From: Nymphaea colorata
Lineage: Eukaryota > Streptophyta > Magnoliopsida > Nymphaeales > Nymphaeaceae
Direction of reading: 5' to 3'
Length of the DNA: 56,245 nucleotides
NCBI RefSeq assembly: GCF_008831285.2
Contig: NW_022204719.1
Location: 1-56,245, forward strand
Made by a program: the position numbers and the translations under genes. The notes under the pieces are model-generated. The model was not told the origin of the DNA. It worked only from the letters and a program-made list of their open reading frames with translations, and made no database searches. Each line of letters starts with the position of its first letter. Position 1 is the first letter of the stretch. Shown here piece after piece: positions 52,340 to 56,245 of this stretch.

Positions 52340-53244
52340 GGTGTCTTGTAGGTAACCTAATATGTTTCACTTGTTATTACATATATTTGATCACATATAT
52401 TTAATTGAGAGATTAAATGATTCATTTTCACTTGTTATTACATATATTTGATCAATATATTTAATTGAGTGTGCGTAGCCATTTGTTACATACGTATAGA
52501 ATGACTTAGTGGCTTGAAATAAGAAGTTCGTTTGGAAATGAATGAGAGTCAGGTCATTAAGTTGGTCCCTTACAGTTAATCTAGTGTATTTCACTTGTTA
52601 TTACATCTATAATGAATGATTTAAATGATTGAAATCGCATGTTCATATGGATACAAATGGGATCTATGCATTACTTTGAATGCGTGTAATTAGTACGATG
52701 AGTTGAATTTGTTGTTACATCTATAGTGAACGATCTAGAGGATTGAAATCACGCGTTCGTACCAATACAAGTGAGATTTAAATGATTCATATGATCATGC
52801 ATGCTTAATTGAATGTGTTTAACTTGTTGTTACATCTATATTAAATGATTTAGTAGATCGAAATCACAAGTTCGTATGAAAATGAATGAGATTCGAGTGA
52901 TTCATTTGGTGTCTTATGGTTTACCTAATGTGTTTCACTAGTTGTTACATTTATAATGATTCTTAATACGGATGTCCTTAACAAGTGATTCATTTGGTGT
53001 CATATAGTTAACCTAATGTGTTTCACTTGTAATTTAATTGAATGTGCTTAACAAGTGAATTAGGTTAACGATAGGGCACCAAATGAATCACTCAAATCTC
53101 ATTCATTTTCATGCAAGCCTGTGATTTCAATCTACTAAATCATTTGACATGGATATAACAATAAGTCAAGTACATTCAATAAAGTATGCGTGATCATATG
53201 AATCACTTAAATCTGACTCGTAATGGTACGACTATAGTGCACGA
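52340..53244 (+). repeat. Satellite unit 12, partial (905 bp), right array edge
   Basis: It matches unit 11 to about 52630 and then shows at least seven private substitutions, for example CGCATGTTC, TAGTACGATG, CTAGAGG and TTAACGATAGGG. It ends in ACTATAGTGCACGA, just past the end of the inverted segment, where other units continue with TCTAAAGG. Confidence 0.9.
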
Positions 53245-53249
53245 CTCTT

Positions 53250-53993
53250 GTTAACGTTCCTTTACTTGAGGAATTGATGGTGGAAGGTTTGCTCAACTGG
53301 GAAGGGTGGCCAGCAGATAGATTTGGGGAAACAACATTGACTTCTATGTGAAGGTTAAGAGAGGCAAATTTTATGAATTGACCAAAGATGCAGACAGAAG
53401 GCTTGCTTGATGCTCTATTGGAGCTGGCGGGGCATGACGGTCAAGTGACTCAGCTCCAAAGTCTGTCAGTGTGTTGTTGCCTAAGTGCAAGATTGGGATG
53501 GAAATTCCTTGAGCAAATGCCTAAGCTCATTGAGTTAAGGTTGGATCCAGACTCAGCAGTACTACTGCCATCGCCATTGCCATCGGAGGTATCAACATTT
53601 CTACCCTCCCTCAAGTCTCTGTCTTTGAGTGACACGAATCTTGATGAGGTCAAATTGGGAAGGGTGCTTCAGTGCTTGTGGGGTCTCTCACAACTGGAGA
53701 CACTGTTCCTAAACTATTTCTATGAGGACATCAGCTTGGGAGGCCACTGGCAATGCCTCCCAAAACTGAGATACCTAGAGCTTCAATACTTCCCCAATCT
53801 GAAGTCTCTGTTGGACATTACTACCCACCAAAATGAAAATGATGCAGTAGCCACAACATGTCCCACGGATGCAAATGAACAGATAACCTGCCTCTCGAAG
53901 CTCGAAAAGCTGGTAATTTACTTTTGTCCAGCACTCCATCTGACGCAGCAACTCAGAGACCATCTTGGGGAAAGTTTATCCATCCAAGGCTAA
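53250..53993 (+). pseudogene. NBS-LRR resistance-gene fragment, LRR region, with in-frame stops
   Basis: The frame from 53250 encodes LRR-like sequence (VPLLEELMVEGLLNWEGWP), meets stops at 53349 and 53379, then stays open from the ATG at 53388 for 201 codons. Numbered from that ATG, leucine-rich repeats start near residues 24, 45, 73, 103, 125 and 170 (LQSLSV, MPKLIELRL, LPSLKSLSL, LSQLETLFL, LPKLRYLEL, LSKLEKLVIYFCP). The end, QQLRDHLGESLSIQG, resembles the last LRR of plant NLR proteins, intracellular immune receptors. The coiled-coil/TIR and NB-ARC parts are absent, because the satellite begins six bases upstream. The two stops and the missing 5' part make it a pseudogene; an expressed short LRR protein from 53388 is possible but unlikely. 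Confidence 0.75.
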
Positions 53994-54044
53994 AGTGGTT
54001 GAGGTGCTGTTATATGATGTTACGGAACCTTTTCTGTTTCGTAG

Positions 54045-54170
54045 GCTGAAGCCTTCAGTATTTACATATGTCCTGCACTTGATCTGCCGCAGGAGTTAAG
54101 ACGCCATCTTGGAGGAAAGGTAACAATTATCCGATATGTTTTAGTGTTTAAAATCTGTGACAGATTGTAA
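54045..54170 (+). pseudogene. Degenerate second copy of the NLR terminal segment
   Basis: After a CT-rich stretch ending in TTCGTAG, which looks like a 3' splice site, the frame reads IYICPALDLPQELRRHLGGKVTI and stops at 54168-54170. It parallels IYFCPALHLTQQLRDHLGESLSI of the upstream copy. It could be an alternative last exon or a remnant of tandem duplication. Confidence 0.6.
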
Positions 54171-54283
54171 TTATATTTTTTTTTGTCAAGTATGAATCTT
54201 TTGCATTTCGTCGGCTCTTTTTTTCTCTCCCTTGTTTGATTTAGGTCTTGTACATTTTTTATGTCATGTTTTCCTTCTGCAAA
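54111..54283 (+). repeat. 3' flank of the NLR fragment, copy 1
   Basis: The stretch from GGAGGAAAGGTAACAATTA to the ATGTCATGTTTTCC region recurs, with substitutions and small indels, at 54581-54752. It includes the shared words GTGACAGATTG, CATGAATCTTTT and TTGATTTAGG. Confidence 0.75.
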
Positions 54284-54361
54284 AGTAGAGTGCATCAGTA
54301 AAAATCAATAGATTGCAACTGCTTTCAGCAAACAAGACAGAAGCCAATAGGACTTGGTCAT

Positions 54362-54612
54362 GTTGGTGCGAACTTCAGCTAGGGAGGCCACAGGAAATGC
54401 CTCCCGAAACTGAGAAAGCCAGTTCTTTTTTACTTCCCCAATCTCAAGTCTTCTGGTGCGCACAAATAGTATTCTTCTCAACAAAATGATGCAGTAGCAA
54501 CCACATTTCTCACGGATAAACAGGAACAGATCGCCTTCTTCCAGAAGCTTCAATGGTTGAGCAGCTAAGAGACCATCTTGGAGAAAGGTTTACAATTACT
54601 GAAATGTTTTAG
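54362..54612 (+). pseudogene. Degenerate third copy of the NLR terminal region
   Basis: Bases 54373-54440 resemble 53737-53815 (GGAGGCCAC...AATGCCTCCC...CTTCCCCAATCT) but are shifted out of frame with small losses. The last part, from 54559, reads EQLRDHLGERFTI and stops at 54610-54612. It is a clear remnant of the same gene end, not functional. Confidence 0.65.
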
Positions 54613-54752
54613 TGTGTAAAAAATCGGTGACAGATTGAAAGTAATTTTTTTTTTGTTAAACATGAATCTTTTTTGCTTTTTGTTGGCTCTTTTCTTTCCC
54701 TCCCTTGCTTGATTTAGGACTTGTAAAATTTTTATGCCATGTTTTCCATTTT
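54581..54752 (+). repeat. 3' flank of the NLR fragment, copy 2
   Basis: Partner of 54111-54283. The pair shows that the gene end and its 3' flank were duplicated together, about 470 bp apart. Confidence 0.75.
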
Positions 54753-54892
54753 CTTTTTCACCCACCACACATTTAGTCTTTTAGTTCTTATCCGATCCAA
54801 CCACCATTTAAATTTTATGCATCCACATAATATTTTTCTTCCTTTATTTTTCTTGACTGTCAAATAATGATAGAATGGAGAGTCTTAGTATG

Positions 54893-54988
<96 letters not shown>
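54893..54988. repeat. Compound microsatellite (TA)n-(GATA)n-(GA)n
   Basis: About 50 bases of TA, then four to five GATA units, then about 28 bases of AG. It was probably built by successive slippage. It is flanked by AT-rich DNA (54757-54892) in which I see no gene. Confidence 0.95.
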
Positions 54989-54991
<3 letters not shown>

Positions 54992-55523
54992 CAAATCTGT
55001 TGGATCCATATCCAAAACCGGTAAAGTTGTTAGCAGAGATGCTCACTTCCTATTGTATTGCTTAGTCCTCCACCTAAGGCTAATATTGGCAAATATTAAA
55101 ATCCCTAAGGGGGCTTGTATTCTTAACTCTTGAGAAGACGCACTAGCCAGCACTATATACATTCCTTCACAATCATTTATAGATCATGCATTTTAAAATT
55201 TCCTTTTAATTCAGGGGGATATATTGAAGTATTAAAATTTTAAATCGTTTGCAAATGGAAGGTTCTAAGAAATCACACCAACATGTCCATATGAAGCTTT
55301 TTGGCATCTCTTGTTTTATAAGGAGGCGGGCCCTACCTGCAGGGTCATTCTTGAATCAAAATTTCAGAATTAGGATTTTACCATATGGGTAGATTTATGA
55401 GTCGAGAATCTTAAAAGTTTTTCTTCTCTCTTGGCACATGTACCAATCCCAGAATTTTAGTTCCTGCTCTATCAAACACATAATTTTCAATTTTAAAATC
55501 AAAGTTCCAGACTATCAAAGGGA
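54989..55523. other. AT-rich intergenic stretch without recognisable gene
   Basis: I see no long open frame, RNA gene or clear transposon termini here. A short GC-richer island (GGAGGCGGGCCC near 55322) stands alone. Confidence 0.5.
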
Positions 55524-55557
55524 AACTAGAATTGGAAGTTTCATTCCAATTCTAGTT
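55524..55557. repeat. Perfect 14-bp hairpin
   Basis: AACTAGAATTGGAA (55524-55537), loop GTTTCA, then TTCCAATTCTAGTT (55544-55557). It may be the tip of a decayed foldback element; no target duplication is evident. Confidence 0.8.
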
Positions 55558-55827
55558 GAAGGTTACATTTTGTTTCTATAACACAAGGTCGGCATCTTAA
55601 ACTTTGCCATCTAAGGCTTTCTAGTAGTGTTTATGGCATCATTGAAGGTGGTTCCACGAAAAGTTGGAGGTGGCTATTCAGTTCCATCTAAGCAGGGCCA
55701 AAAGGTTAAAAAATTGGCTTTTCGCATGCACTGTAAGAGATCATTCGATTGCCATGGAATCTGCCTAAGAGAACCCATGCATTCTGTTTTAAAAATGATT
55801 TTCAAATCAAACCCTGCCCACGGGATA
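55558..55827. other. Intergenic stretch, no gene supported
   Basis: A 108-codon frame opens at 55627, but it runs into the repeat-like tail from 55828 and shows no recognisable domain, so I do not call it a gene. Confidence 0.45.
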
Positions 55828-56095
55828 GGGATGTCAACGGATCAGATTTCAGTCGGATATACCTTTAATTATATCTGTTTTTCCAAATATTCACATATTC
55901 GGATTCAAATACGAAACAAAAAAATTATATCCAAGTCTGAATCTGAAATCTGACTTTTACAATCCAAATCCAGTTTTTATATTTATGTTCCAATCCGAAT
56001 CCGAATCTGATCGAATATTTAATGTATATCTCAATCCAAATACAAATGGATGTCCTTTCTTAAATCCATATCCAAACTACTATTTTTTGGAATTT
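55828..56095. repeat. Dispersed-repeat-like AT-rich tail with ATCCGAAT words
   Basis: It begins GGGATGTCAACGGATCAG and is then rich in GGATTCAAAT, TCCGAATCCGAATCTGAT and related words on both strands. Blocks of this style are common dispersed sequences in plant genomes and often belong to retroelement ends. The family is not identified. After 56095 nothing further is recognised. Confidence 0.45.
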
Positions 56096-56245
56096 TTAAT
56101 GAGATCTGAGGGTATCAAACAAAACCTAAAAACAAAAATGTTTATTAACATAAAAAGGATTTGCTCAACATTCACTTTTGTCTTAGAATTTAGATGTTCC
56201 TCACTTTTTTTACAATCACATATGTCCTACAACCACATAAAATTT

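Larger units (their letters stand above)
16087..53244 (+). repeat. Satellite array with 3.15-kb higher-order repeat units
   Basis: AT-rich tandem DNA of 37.2 kb. Units are counted from the box GGTGTCTTGTAGGTAACC, found at 16131, 19283, 22429, 25577, 28728, 32700, 36682, (lost near 39717), 42873, 46028, 49184 and 52340. In unit 1 the GGTGTC box recurs at 16131, 16699, 16787, 17209, 17539, 18108, 18453, 18934 and 19283. Spacing of CTTGTTGTTACATCTAT-like words gives a basic monomer of about 115-124 bp, and three monomer types make trimers near 345 bp. No gene is visible; the 67-codon open frame repeated per unit is a by-product of the repeat. The strand given is arbitrary. Confidence 0.95.

Noticed and set aside
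16087-53244. CRISPR-like repeat array
   Set aside because: Repeats are adjacent, long and without uniform unique spacers; this is eukaryotic satellite DNA.
55627-55953. 108-codon open frame near the right end
   Set aside because: No recognisable domain; its second half lies in a repeat-like AT-rich block.

Overview
This window is nuclear DNA of a flowering plant. It holds a Ty3/gypsy-like LTR retroelement with an initiator-Met tRNA primer site, a degenerate NBS-LRR (resistance-gene) fragment, AT-rich plant intergenic DNA and a long satellite array. No species can be named from sequence alone. No intact host gene was found.

Region 1 (1-16065), retroelement complex. Two members of one non-autonomous LTR family lie head to head. 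Element 1 reads on the minus strand: 5' LTR 7130-10308 (damaged), primer-binding site 7115-7127, leader, an 850-codon ORF (6115 down to 3563), polypurine tract and 3' LTR 3755 down to base 1, which runs off the window. Element 2 reads on the plus strand: a 5'-truncated copy of the same ORF (10297-11901), polypurine tract and a complete 3' LTR (11715-16065, 4351 bp). The internal domain of element 1 is about 3.37 kb and encodes no recognisable protease, reverse transcriptase, RNase H or integrase. LTR and internal lengths are those of LARDs (large retrotransposon derivatives). The ORF is unusual: its N-terminus looks like a forkhead-associated (FHA) fold, and its C-terminus is encoded inside the LTR. 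The two elements meet at a 13-bp microhomology (10296-10308).

Region 2 (16087-53244), satellite. About 37.2 kb of AT-rich tandem DNA forms a higher-order repeat of about 3.15 kb, with eleven full units and one partial unit. Each unit is built from monomers of roughly 115 bp, grouped into trimers of about 345 bp and modules of about 830-915 bp. Each unit carries one inverted segment that can form a hairpin. Two units have an extra module of about 830 bp. One unit has a T-rich scar near 39.65-39.80 kb that looks like an assembly or consensus fault. Units from about 42.9 kb rightwards are nearly identical, while both array edges are more diverged.

Region 3 (53245-56245), decayed resistance-gene end. 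The satellite stops abruptly inside the LRR region of an NBS-LRR pseudogene. Two further degenerate copies of its terminal coding segment and a duplicated 3' flank follow. After these come a compound (TA)n/(GATA)n/(GA)n microsatellite, AT-rich DNA with a perfect short hairpin, and an AT-rich dispersed-repeat-like tail.

The parts do not form a pathway. They record retroelement insertion, satellite amplification and decay of a resistance-gene locus.
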